Origin: Salinarimonas chemoclinalis
Lineage (GTDB): Bacteria; Pseudomonadota; Alphaproteobacteria; Rhizobiales; Beijerinckiaceae
Direction of reading: 5' to 3'
Length of the DNA stretch: 64,000 nt
Assembly: GCF_041514305.1 (NCBI RefSeq)
Contig: NZ_JBGMWH010000008.1
Location: 111,513 to 175,512, forward strand
In this document: positions 18,848-27,294 of the stretch, piece after piece
Layout: each line of letters opens with the position of its first letter
Position numbering within the stretch: position 1 is the first letter of the stretch
Position numbers and translations under genes: made by a program
Notes under the pieces: generated by a model
What the model saw: the letters and a program-made list of their open reading frames with translations, nothing else
What the model was told of the DNA's origin: nothing
Database searches by the model: none

Positions 18848-21004
18848 TCAGCCGGCCGCCTTTTGCTCCAGGCGCCGCGCGTGGAGCACCGGCTCGGTGT
18901 AGCCCGAGGGCTGGACGCGACCCTCGAGGACGAGGTCGCAGGCGGCGCGGAAGGCCGGGCCGTCGAAGGCGGGCGCCATCGGCTGGTAGAGCGGGTCGGA
19001 GGCGTTCTGGCGGTCGACCACCGCCGCCATGCGCTTCATGGTCTCGAGAACCTGCTCGCGCGAGACGACCCCGTGATGCAGCCAGTTCGCCAGGTGCTGC
19101 GAGGAGATGCGGCAGGTCGCGCGGTCCTCCATCAGCCCGACGTCGTGGATGTCGGGCACCTTGGAGCAGCCCACGCCCTGGTCGATCCAGCGCACGACGT
19201 AGCCGAGGATGCCCTGGGCGTTGTTCTCGATCTCGGAGCGGACCTCCTCCTCCGACCAGTTCGGCCGGTCCGCCAGCGGGATCGTCAGGATGTCGGACAG
19301 CGGCGCGCGGGCGCGGGTGGCGAGCTGCTCCTGGCGGGCCTTGACGTCCACCTGGTGGTAGTGCGTGGCGTGGAGCGTCGCAGCGGTGGGGGAGGGGACC
19401 CAGGCGCAGCTCGCGCCCGCCTTCGGGTGGCCGACCTTCTGCTCGAGCATGGCCTTCATGCGGTCGGGCATGGCCCACATGCCCTTGCCGATCTGTGCCC
19501 GGCCGACGAGCCCGCAGGCGAGCCCGACGTCGACGTTGTTGTTCTCGTAGGCCCTGATCCAGGCCGTGCCCTTCATGTCGTTCTTGCGGACCATCGGCCC
19601 GGCTTCCATCGAGGTGTGGATCTCGTCGCCGGTGCGGTCGAGGAAGCCCGTATTGATGAACACGACGCGGTTCTTCGCGGCGCGGATGCACTCCTTGAGG
19701 TTCACCGTGGTGCGGCGCTCCTCGTCCATGATGCCGACCTTGAGCGTGAAGCGCGCGAGGCCGAGCGCGTCCTCCACCCGGCCGAAGATCTCGTTCGTGA
19801 AGGCGACCTCCTCGGGGCCGTGCATCTTCGGCTTGACGATGTAGACCGAGCCGGCGCGCGAGTTGCCCGGGCCGTTGCCCTTCAGGTCGTGGATGGCGAT
19901 CAGCGACGTGATCATCGCGTCGAGCAGGCCCTCGAAGACCTCGTTCCCTTCGCGGTCGAGCACGGCGGGGTTGGTCATCAGGTGGCCGACGTTGCGGATC
20001 AGCATCAGCGAGCGGCCGTGGAGCCGCAACTCCCGGCCCTTCGGATCGATGTAGGCGCGGTCGGGATCGAGGCGGCGGATGAAGGTCCGCCCGCCCTTCG
20101 TCACCTCCGTGGTGAGATCGCCCGTCATGAGGCCGAGCCAGTTACGGTAGGCGCCGACCTTGTCGGCGGCGTCGACGCAGGCGACGGAATCCTCGCAGTC
20201 CATGATGGTGGAGACGGCGGATTCGAGGATCACGTCCGCGACGCCGGCCTTGTCGGTCTTGCCGATCGCGTGGGCGCGGTCGACGACGATCTCCGCGTGG
20301 AGCGCGTTGTGGCGCAGGAGCACGCCGTCGGGCGCATCCGCGCCGCCGCGGTAGCCGACGAAGCGGCTCGCGTCCTTCAGCCGGGTCTCGGCGCCGCCCT
20401 CGAGGGCGACGACGAGCGCGCCGTCCGCGACGCGGTAGCCGGTCGCGCCAGCGTGGGAGCCGTGGACGAGGGGCGCGATCGTGTCGAGGAAGCCCTTCGC
20501 CCAGGCGATCACCCGCGCCCCGCGCTGCGGATCGTAGCCGCCGTCCTCGGGGAGGTCGCCGAGGGCGTCGGTGCCGTAGAGCGCGTCGTAGAGCGAGCCG
20601 AAGCGGGCGTTGGCGGCGTTCAGCGCATAGCGCGCGTTGGTAATCGGGACGACGAGCTGCGGGCCGGCGATCGTGGCGATCTCCGGGTCGACGTTGCCGG
20701 TCTCGACGGTGAAGTCCGGTCCCTCCGGGACGAGGTAGCCGATCTCGCGCAGGAAGGCCTCGTAGGCGGCGGCATCGTGCGGCGTGCCGCGGCGCTCCAG
20801 GTGCCAGGCATCGATGGCGCTCTGGAGCGCCTCCCGCCGGGCGAGCAGCGCGCGGTTCTTCGGCGCGAGGTCGTGCACCAGGCCCGCGAGGCCGCGCCAG
20901 AAGGCGTCGGGGGAAACCCCCGTCCCGGGCAGCGCCTCCTCCTCGAGGAAGGCGTGGAGCTCGGCGGCGACCTTGAGGCCGTGGGCGTCGATGCGCTGCG
21001 TCAT
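18848..21004 (-). CDS. glcB: malate synthase G
   Basis: The 718-residue protein has the usual length of the monomeric G isoform. It condenses glyoxylate with acetyl-CoA to malate. Motifs include the catalytic region DCEDSVACVDAADKV (acidic residues binding Mg), GRSLMLIRNVGHLM, NTGFLDRTGDEIHTSM and the C-terminal GYTEPVLHARRLEQK. In an organism with ecm and ccr, as here, malate synthase consumes the glyoxylate released by the ethylmalonyl-CoA pathway. It is a single-gene unit flanked on both sides by repeat-bearing gaps. Confidence 0.97.
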   Translation of the reverse strand: MTQRIDAHGLKVAAELHAFLEEEALPGTGVSPDAFWRGLAGLVHDLAPKNRALLARREALQSAIDAWHLERRGTPHDAAAYEAFLREIGYLVPEGPDFTVETGNVDPEIATIAGPQLVVPITNARYALNAANARFGSLYDALYGTDALGDLPEDGGYDPQRGARVIAWAKGFLDTIAPLVHGSHAGATGYRVADGALVVALEGGAETRLKDASRFVGYRGGADAPDGVLLRHNALHAEIVVDRAHAIGKTDKAGVADVILESAVSTIMDCEDSVACVDAADKVGAYRNWLGLMTGDLTTEVTKGGRTFIRRLDPDRAYIDPKGRELRLHGRSLMLIRNVGHLMTNPAVLDREGNEVFEGLLDAMITSLIAIHDLKGNGPGNSRAGSVYIVKPKMHGPEEVAFTNEIFGRVEDALGLARFTLKVGIMDEERRTTVNLKECIRAAKNRVVFINTGFLDRTGDEIHTSMEAGPMVRKNDMKGTAWIRAYENNNVDVGLACGLVGRAQIGKGMWAMPDRMKAMLEQKVGHPKAGASCAWVPSPTAATLHATHYHQVDVKARQEQLATRARAPLSDILTIPLADRPNWSEEEVRSEIENNAQGILGYVVRWIDQGVGCSKVPDIHDVGLMEDRATCRISSQHLANWLHHGVVSREQVLETMKRMAAVVDRQNASDPLYQPMAPAFDGPAFRAACDLVLEGRVQPSGYTEPVLHARRLEQKAAG

Positions 21005-21141
21005 GGCTATCCTCCCTCGTCGTGGACCGCGATGGGCCGAGGCCAGGAGCTAGCAGCGCGGCGCCCGGGGTTCAATCGCGGGGGGAGGGGAGGGATCTTT
21101 TCGAGAATGGAAACAATGAGGGCGCGGTGTTTCGTGCGCGT

Positions 21142-21260
21142 CCCCTCCCCGGAGCGGAGGACGGAGGCCGGAGGGTGGGGAGGGCGGCGGGCCGGCTCGA
21201 CCTGCTGCCGAACGGTCCCAACGCCCGCGTCGAGGCGTGGACTCCGCCCCTCCGGGGACG
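21142..21260. repeat. family-1 intergenic inverted repeat, copy B (diverged)
   Basis: A diverged copy of the element at 18701, in the same orientation. It shares the CCTCCCCGGAGCGGAGGACGG-like left end, the core CGGAGGGTGGGGAGGGCGG, GCCGGCTCG and CGAACGGTCC, and the right end CCCCTCCGGGGACGG. The inverted ends are imperfect. It occupies much of the 325-base gap between glcB and the protease gene; the remainder (21005-21141) shows nothing recognisable. Confidence 0.7.
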
Positions 21261-21329
21261 GACGGGCGCGGGCGAACCGTCGCCGTGCCGCGCGCGTTCT
21301 CGAACGTGCCTCGCCACCCAGGAGACGAT

Positions 21330-22424
21330 GTGACCACCGGCTTCTTCCGCTTCGGCTTCGCGGCACTCGTCGCGCTGTTCGCCGCCTACGTCGCGGAGCC
21401 CTACCTGCTGCGGCTGTTCTTCGCCGAGGGCGAGCCCCGCGCGATCTCCGTGCGCGGCGACCTCGGCGGCATGGAGATCAACGCCGTGGAGGTGTTCGCG
21501 CAGGCCTCGCCATCTGTCGTCCACGTGTTCGGGCGTGCGCCCGGCGCCGGCATCGGCGGCCCGCGGGGCGGTGGGTTGCAGTCGGGCTCCGGGTTCGTGT
21601 GGGACCGATCCGGGCACGTCGTCACCAACAACCACGTGATCTCGGGCGCGCAGGAGGTGTCCGTGCGGTTCGCCGACGGGGAGATCGTCGAGGCGTCGGT
21701 CGTCGGCCGCGCGCCCAACGTCGACATCGCCGTCCTGCGGCTGTCGCGCCCCTCCCGCATCCCTCCGCCGCTGCCGATCGGCTCCTCCGCCGAGCTCGTC
21801 GTGGGGCAATGGACCTACGCCATCGGCAACCCGTTCGGCCTCGACCAGACGCTGACGACGGGCGTCGTCTCCGCGCTCCAGCGGACGCTGCCGACCGGGC
21901 GCGGCCGGGAGATCGCCGACGTGATCCAGACCGATGCGGCGATCAATCCCGGCAACTCGGGCGGGCCTCTGCTCGATTCCGCCGCGCGGGTGATCGGTGT
22001 CAACACGGCGATCTTCTCGCCCTCTGGTGCCTCGGCCGGGATCGGCTTCGCGGTGCCCATCGACGTGGTCGGCGAGGTCGTGCCGCAGCTCATCCGCGAC
22101 GGGACGGTGCCCACGCCCGGCATCGGCGTCGTCATCGGCGAGGACGCGATCTCGCGCCGGCTCGGCATCGACGGTGTCGTGGTGCTGCGCGTCGTGCGCG
22201 CCTCGCCCGCCGAGGAGGCGGGGCTCGAGGGCATCGACATGCGCACGGGCGCCATCGGCGACATCATCCTCGCCGTCGACGGCACGCCGGTCGCGACCTT
22301 CGCCGACCTCACCCGCGTGCTCGGCGACGTCGAGGTGGGCGACGACGTCCGCCTGCTCGTGTTGCGCGACGGCGCGCCGCGGGAGGTGGTGGTGGCGACG
22401 CAGGACGTCTCGGCGCGGCTGTGA
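21330..22424 (+). CDS. HtrA/DegP-family serine protease with one PDZ domain
   Basis: The 364-residue protein starts at GTG 21330, preceded by AGGAGA at good spacing. An N-terminal hydrophobic segment (FFRFGFAALVALFAAYVA) anchors or exports it. The trypsin-like domain has the triad His in VVTNNHVISG, Asp in PNVDIAVLRL and Ser in NPGNSGGPLLDS. One C-terminal PDZ domain follows (VVLRVVRASPAEEAGLEG; GDIILAVDGTPVATFADL). It is a periplasmic quality-control or stress protease of the DegS/DegP type, with a single PDZ as in DegS. It is convergent with the next gene, three bases apart. Confidence 0.92.
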   Translation: MTTGFFRFGFAALVALFAAYVAEPYLLRLFFAEGEPRAISVRGDLGGMEINAVEVFAQASPSVVHVFGRAPGAGIGGPRGGGLQSGSGFVWDRSGHVVTNNHVISGAQEVSVRFADGEIVEASVVGRAPNVDIAVLRLSRPSRIPPPLPIGSSAELVVGQWTYAIGNPFGLDQTLTTGVVSALQRTLPTGRGREIADVIQTDAAINPGNSGGPLLDSAARVIGVNTAIFSPSGASAGIGFAVPIDVVGEVVPQLIRDGTVPTPGIGVVIGEDAISRRLGIDGVVVLRVVRASPAEEAGLEGIDMRTGAIGDIILAVDGTPVATFADLTRVLGDVEVGDDVRLLVLRDGAPREVVVATQDVSARL

Positions 22425-22427
22425 AGA

Positions 22428-22808
22428 TCACCACGTGAGGGTCCGCGGGTCCTCGACCGGCAGCCCGTCGTTCAGGCGCAGGCCCCCCTTGATGCAGCGG
22501 ATCAGCGTCCACACGACGAAGAACAGCAGCACGAGCCAGCCGATCATCACGAGACTCAGCACGGAGCCGACGACGAGCATGACGAGTCCGAACCAGAACG
22601 TCCGGATCTGGTACTGCATGTGGGTGGCGGTGACCGGGTCGGCCTCCTTGACGCGCACGTGCGCGATGATCACGCCGATCAGTGCCGAGAAGCCCGTGAA
22701 GAATCCGACGAGATACAAGCCGTAGATGATGAAGCCGAGCATCTTGTCGCGCGGCTCGGACACGGGGCCGGGCTTGGCGAGGGCGCCGTCGTTCGGGGCG
22801 GTGGTCAT
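22428..22808 (-). CDS. DUF4870-like small membrane protein
   Basis: The 126-residue protein starts at ATG 22808. Hydrophobic segments are MLGFIIYGLYLVGFFTGFSALIGVIIAHV, FWFGLVMLVVGSVLSLVMIGW and LVLLFFVVWTLIRCIKGL-like. The short H-M-Q-Y-Q-I-R-T-F-W loop and terminal RCIKGGLRLNDGLP are typical of the DUF4870/COG3671-like family. No known function. It is transcribed alone. Confidence 0.75.
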   Translation of the reverse strand: MTTAPNDGALAKPGPVSEPRDKMLGFIIYGLYLVGFFTGFSALIGVIIAHVRVKEADPVTATHMQYQIRTFWFGLVMLVVGSVLSLVMIGWLVLLFFVVWTLIRCIKGGLRLNDGLPVEDPRTLTW

Positions 22809-22983
22809 GACGTAGGCACTCCGAGGCGAGATCGACTGCGCGCCGCTCCATGCCGAGCGACGCTCTCGACGAACCTTAGCACGACGAAAGACGAATAGGA
22901 CTCCAGTTCTACGCCCGACGAGCGGGATATCCCGGTGGCGGAACGGCGACTGCAATCGCTCGCCGGGCGATTCGGCGGCTGGG

Positions 22984-25900
22984 CTACTCGGCCGCTTTGG
23001 CCACAACCGCCTCACCCGGATTCCGCAACCGCTCGACGAGCACCGCCTCCTCCGCCTTCGCGGCGGCGAGAGTGCGCTCCTTGACGTGCCCGAAGCCGCG
23101 GATCTTGGCCGGCAGCGAGGCGAGCCCCACCGCGGTGACGTGCGTCTCGCGGGAGAGGCGCGCGACGATCTCCTCGAGCAGCGCCATGTAGTCGCGGATC
23201 AGCCGGCGCTCGATCCGCCGCTCGGCCGTCCAGCCGAAGACGTCGAGCGGGGTGCCGCGCAGGCCCTTGAACCGCGCGAGAACGCCGAAGGCCTTCATCA
23301 TCCACGGCCCGAAGGTGATCTTGCGCGGCAGGCCGGTCGTCTTGTCCCTGGGCGCGAGCAGCGGCGGGGCCAGGTGGAACGTGTAGCGCAGGTTCTCGCC
23401 CTCGAAGGTCTGGTTCACCTGCTCCTGGAACGCGCCGTCCGAATAGAGCCGCGCCACCTCGTACTCGTCCTTGTAGGCCATGAGCTTGAACAGGTTGCGC
23501 GCCACCGCCTGCGCCAGCGCGTCCGAGCCCGGCACCTTGTCCGCCTCCGCCTCGCGAATCTTGGCGACGAGCCGCTCGTAGGTCCGCGCCCAACGCTTGT
23601 TCTGGTAGGCGGTCAGGAACTCCACGCGGCGGACCACGGCCTCGTCGAGGGTCTCCGAGAGCGTGCGCGCCTTGGTCGGCGCCTTCAGCGAGGCGACGAG
23701 CGTCGCGAGCCCCTGCGGGTGCGCCGCGGCACGGCGGCCGATGCGGAAGGCCTCGAGGTTCATCGGCACCGCCTCGCCGTTGAGCGCGATGGCGCGCTCG
23801 ATCGCGTCCCCCGAGAGCGGGATCGCGCCGCGTTGGTAGGCGAAGCCGAGCATCATCATGTTCGCCGCGATGGCGTTGCCGAGAACCGCGGTGGCGATGG
23901 CGGTGGCGTCGAGGAAGTCGAGCCTTTCGCCGCCGGCGTGACGCTCGATCTCGCGGCGCAGGCGCACCGCCGGGAGCGAGAAATCCGGGTTGCGGGTGAA
24001 GTCGCCCGGGTAGGTCTCCGCCGTGTTGACGACGAGCGCGGTGCGGCCCGCGGACACGCCGGCGAGCACCTTCTTCATGCCCGTCACGACGAGGTCGCAG
24101 CCGAGCACGAGATCGGCCGAGCCCGCCGCGACGCGGATCGCGTGGATCTCGTCGGGGGTGTTGGCGAGGCGCACGTGGGAATAGACCGCGCCCCCCTTCT
24201 GGGCGAGGCCGGCCATGTCGATCATGCCGCAGCCCTTGCCCTCGAGATGGGCCGCCATGCCGAGGATGGCGCCGATCGTGACGACGCCGGTGCCGCCCAC
24301 GCCCGTGACGATGCAGTTCCAGGTGCGATCGATGCCGGGGATCGCGGGCTCCGGCACCGCCTCGGGCAGCGCGTCCGCGGAGCCCGATACCTTCGCCTTC
24401 TTCGGCTTGGCGCCCTCCACCGTGACGAAGGAGGGGCAGAAGCCCTTCACGCAGGAGAAGTCCTTGTTGCAGTTCGACTGGTCGATCTGCCGCTTGCGGC
24501 CGTACTCGGTCTCGAGCGGCTGCACGGCGACGCAGTTCGACTGAACCGAGCAATCCCCGCAGCCCTCGCAGACGAGCTCGTTGATGATCACGCGCTTGTC
24601 GGGATCGGGATAGGTGCCGCGCTTGCGGCGCCGGCGCTTCTCGGAGGCGCAGGTCTGGTCGTAGATCAGGACGGAGACGCCGCCCACCTCAGCGAGCGTC
24701 CGCTGCACGTCGTCGAGATCGTCGCGGTGGTGGATCGTGATCCCGTCCGGCCACTTCACCGTCTTGGGGTACTTGTCCGGCTCGTCGGTGACGAGCGCGA
24801 TGCGCTCGACGCCCTCGGCGCGCACCTGGCGGGCGATCATGTCGACGGTGAGCGCGCCCTCGTGGGGCTGGCCGCCGGTCATTGCGACCGCGTCGTTGTA
24901 GAGGATCTTGTAGGTGATGTTGGTCTTCGTGTGCGCGGCCCAGCGCAGGGCCAGCACGCCGGAGTGGTTGTAGGTGCCGTCGCCGAGGTTCTGGAAGACG
25001 TGGCCGCGCGTCGAAAACGGCGCCTCGCCGATCCAGTTCGCGCCCTCGCCGCCCATCTGGGTGAAGCCCTGGGTGCCCCGCTCCATCCACTGGACCATGT
25101 AGTGACAGCCGATGCCGGCATAGGCGCGCATGCCGTCCGGCACCTTGGTCGAGGTGTTGTGCGGGCAGCCGGCGCAGAAATGCGGCGTGCGGGTGCCGAC
25201 GTCCGTCGTCTGGGCGAGCACCTCCTGCGCCTGCCGGATGCGCGCGACGCGCCCGGCGAGGTCGTCGTCGGAATGGTAGCGCAGCAGCCGCTCGCCGAGC
25301 GCCACCGCGATCTCGTTCGAATCGAGCGCGCCCTTGACGGGGAAGAGCCATTTGCCCTCCTCGTCCTTCTTGCCGATGCAGGTCGGCTGGTTCGCGGTGC
25401 CGTAGAGCTCCTCGCGGACCTGGACCTCGATCAGCGAGCGCTTCTCCTCGACCACCATGACGAGATCGAGCCCGCGGGCGAAGTCGACGAGCTCGCGCTG
25501 CGACAGCGGCCAGGGGCAGGCGACCTTGTAGAGGCGAAGCCCCATGTCGTTGGCCTTGACCTCGTCGAGGCCGAGCTCGTCCATGGCCTGGCGCACGTCG
25601 AGATAGGACTTGCCCACCGTGATCACGCCGATCTTGGGTGCGCGCCCGCCGGACAGCACGAGCTTGTTCAGCCCGTTCGCGCGCACGTAGGCGAGCATCG
25701 CGTCGCGCTTGAAGTCGTGGAGGCGGGCCTCCTGCTCGAGGATGCCGTCGCCCGCGCGGATGTTGAGCCCGCCCGGGGGCATCACGAAGTCGTCGGGGAT
25801 CTCGATCTTCACGCGCCCGAGCGAGGCGTCGACCGAGGCGGTGGACTCGATGTTGTCCTTCACGCACTTGAAGGCGACCCACGCGCCCGTGAAGCGGCTC

Positions 25901-26577
25901 ATGGCGAAGCCGTGCAGGCCGTAGTCGAGGATCTCCTGGACGCCCGCGGGGTTCAGGATCGGCATCATCACGTCGACGAAGTGGAACTCGGACTGGTGCG
26001 CCACGGTCGAGCTCTCGGCGGTGTGGTCGTCGCCCATCAGCGCGAGCACGCCACCGTTGGCCGCCGAGCCGGCCATGTTGCCGTGGCGGAAGACGTCCCC
26101 GGAGCGGTCGACGCCGGGACCCTTGCCGTACCAGACGCCGAACACGCCGTCGTGCCTGCCCTCGCCGCGCATCTGCGCCTGCTGGGAGCCCCACACGGCG
26201 GTGGCGGCGAGCTCCTCGTTCAGCCCCGGCTGGAACACGATGTTCGCCGCGGCGAGCTGCTTCTTGGCGCGAAACAGGTTGAGGTCGAGCCCGCCGATCG
26301 GCGAGCCGCGGTAGCCGGAGACGAAGCCCGCCGTGTCGAGGCCGGCGAGCCGATCGCGCGCGCGCTGCATCAGCAGCATGCGGATGATCGCCTGCGTTCC
26401 CGTGAGGAAGACGCGCTCCTTGCCGAGATCGTACTTGTCGTCGAGCGAGACCTCGCGCAGGGCGCGGCCGATGGCGCCCGCGGCGCGCTCGGCCGCGGCG
26501 GTCTCGCGATCGGGCGCGGTCCCGGGGGCGTCCGTCCCGAGTGCCTCGGGTCCGGCGGCGCGGCGTACGTCGTCCAT
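22984..26577 (-). CDS. fused indolepyruvate ferredoxin oxidoreductase
   Basis: The 1197-residue single chain is typical of the proteobacterial fused form. It oxidatively decarboxylates aryl- or branched 2-oxo acids to acyl-CoA using ThDP and Fe-S clusters. The N-terminal alpha-like domains contain SGYRGSPIGGLD and CAGCPHNTSTKVP; the ThDP domain has GGEGANWIGEAPF and NLGDGTYNHSG. A ferredoxin-like Cys cluster follows (CEGCGDCSVQSNC, CNKDFSCVKGFC), then the gamma domain (GVGGTGVVTIGAI; GLAQKGGAVYSHVR) and a long C-terminal tail. Start ATG 26577 has a strong GGAGGAGGAT site. A 15-base palindrome lies about 60 bases upstream. Confidence 0.93.
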   Translation of the reverse strand: MDDVRRAAGPEALGTDAPGTAPDRETAAAERAAGAIGRALREVSLDDKYDLGKERVFLTGTQAIIRMLLMQRARDRLAGLDTAGFVSGYRGSPIGGLDLNLFRAKKQLAAANIVFQPGLNEELAATAVWGSQQAQMRGEGRHDGVFGVWYGKGPGVDRSGDVFRHGNMAGSAANGGVLALMGDDHTAESSTVAHQSEFHFVDVMMPILNPAGVQEILDYGLHGFAMSRFTGAWVAFKCVKDNIESTASVDASLGRVKIEIPDDFVMPPGGLNIRAGDGILEQEARLHDFKRDAMLAYVRANGLNKLVLSGGRAPKIGVITVGKSYLDVRQAMDELGLDEVKANDMGLRLYKVACPWPLSQRELVDFARGLDLVMVVEEKRSLIEVQVREELYGTANQPTCIGKKDEEGKWLFPVKGALDSNEIAVALGERLLRYHSDDDLAGRVARIRQAQEVLAQTTDVGTRTPHFCAGCPHNTSTKVPDGMRAYAGIGCHYMVQWMERGTQGFTQMGGEGANWIGEAPFSTRGHVFQNLGDGTYNHSGVLALRWAAHTKTNITYKILYNDAVAMTGGQPHEGALTVDMIARQVRAEGVERIALVTDEPDKYPKTVKWPDGITIHHRDDLDDVQRTLAEVGGVSVLIYDQTCASEKRRRRKRGTYPDPDKRVIINELVCEGCGDCSVQSNCVAVQPLETEYGRKRQIDQSNCNKDFSCVKGFCPSFVTVEGAKPKKAKVSGSADALPEAVPEPAIPGIDRTWNCIVTGVGGTGVVTIGAILGMAAHLEGKGCGMIDMAGLAQKGGAVYSHVRLANTPDEIHAIRVAAGSADLVLGCDLVVTGMKKVLAGVSAGRTALVVNTAETYPGDFTRNPDFSLPAVRLRREIERHAGGERLDFLDATAIATAVLGNAIAANMMMLGFAYQRGAIPLSGDAIERAIALNGEAVPMNLEAFRIGRRAAAHPQGLATLVASLKAPTKARTLSETLDEAVVRRVEFLTAYQNKRWARTYERLVAKIREAEADKVPGSDALAQAVARNLFKLMAYKDEYEVARLYSDGAFQEQVNQTFEGENLRYTFHLAPPLLAPRDKTTGLPRKITFGPWMMKAFGVLARFKGLRGTPLDVFGWTAERRIERRLIRDYMALLEEIVARLSRETHVTAVGLASLPAKIRGFGHVKERTLAAAKAEEAVLVERLRNPGEAVVAKAAE

Positions 26578-26637
26578 GGCATCCTCCTCCTCGAGGCCGC
26601 GCCCGCCGGGTATCCCGGTCTTGTCGCGCGTTTTTAC

Positions 26638-26652
26638 GTCAGCAATGCTGAC
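26638..26652. promoter_or_regulatory. perfect 15-base palindrome, possible operator
   Basis: GTCAGCAATGCTGAC is a perfect inverted repeat (7-1-7) in an AT-richer patch, 61-75 bases upstream of the indolepyruvate oxidoreductase start. Its position suits an operator for a transcription factor controlling that gene. The regulator is unknown; no regulator gene lies beside it. Confidence 0.45.
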
Positions 26653-26777
26653 ATATCCCGCGCCTCCGGTCAATGACGTATGCGCGCATCGCCGGGGGAG
26701 GGACGTGCCCGGGAGATGGGGGCGCGCGGCCCGCTTCGCACCCGCTGCCGGCCTTTCGGCGGGGACGGCCCGCGACC

Positions 26778-27092
26778 TCAGAAGCGCGAGCGCGGCAGCG
26801 GCGGGACCGGCCGGGGGGCCGGCTCGGCGCGGTCGGAGAAGGGATCGACGACGATGCCGATCGGCCCGAGGGGGTAGGGGTCCTCCCGCGCCACCTCGGC
26901 GCAGAAGGTCTGTGGCCCGACGGCCCAGCGCCCGTCGGGCGCGGAGCGCGGCAGGACGATGCCGTAGCTCCAGGCCTCGCCGCCGCAGGCGCGCCCCGTC
27001 CCGATCGCCTCGTCGGCCGCGGCGGGCGACGCGAGCGCCGCGCCGAGCGTGAGCGGCACGACGGCCGCGGCGCGGCGGATGTTAACGAGCAT
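26778..27092 (-). CDS. small secreted protein of unknown function
   Basis: About 104 residues, with a signal peptide (MLVNIRRAAAVVPLTLGAALASPAAADEA, cleavage expected after ASPAAA). The mature part has two Cys (RACGGEAW and QTFCAEVA), likely one disulphide, and a Pro-rich tail. Start ATG 27092 has GAAGAG six bases upstream; an ATG two codons earlier (27098) is the alternative. I recognise no family. It stands between the oxidoreductase gene and the GGDEF gene. Confidence 0.6.
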   Translation of the reverse strand: MLVNIRRAAAVVPLTLGAALASPAAADEAIGTGRACGGEAWSYGIVLPRSAPDGRWAVGPQTFCAEVAREDPYPLGPIGIVVDPFSDRAEPAPRPVPPLPRSRF

Positions 27093-27294
27093 CGGCATCT
27101 CTTCGTCCCGTTTCGGCACGTGGGCGGGCGTGTCGCCGCCGCTGCCGCAAGAACCGTGCCCTCGCGACCGGCGCCGATCGGGCGATCGCTCCGAAAAACC
27201 CGCCGAAACGGAACAATTCGACGGATCGCCTTCACGGGGTCGCATGGGGGCGGGGCCTAGGGTCGGCTCGATCAACGAGGGCTGATTCGGTTCG

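Noticed and set aside
18863..22438. Plus-strand open frame of 1191 codons spanning glcB, a repeat and the protease gene
   Set aside because: It crosses two supported genes and a non-coding repeat; no domain is visible.
23086..26676. Plus-strand open frame of 1196 codons opposite the indolepyruvate oxidoreductase gene
   Set aside because: It is the mirror of a well-supported gene with cofactor motifs. Its composition (Val, Arg, Gly, His) is that of antisense translation.
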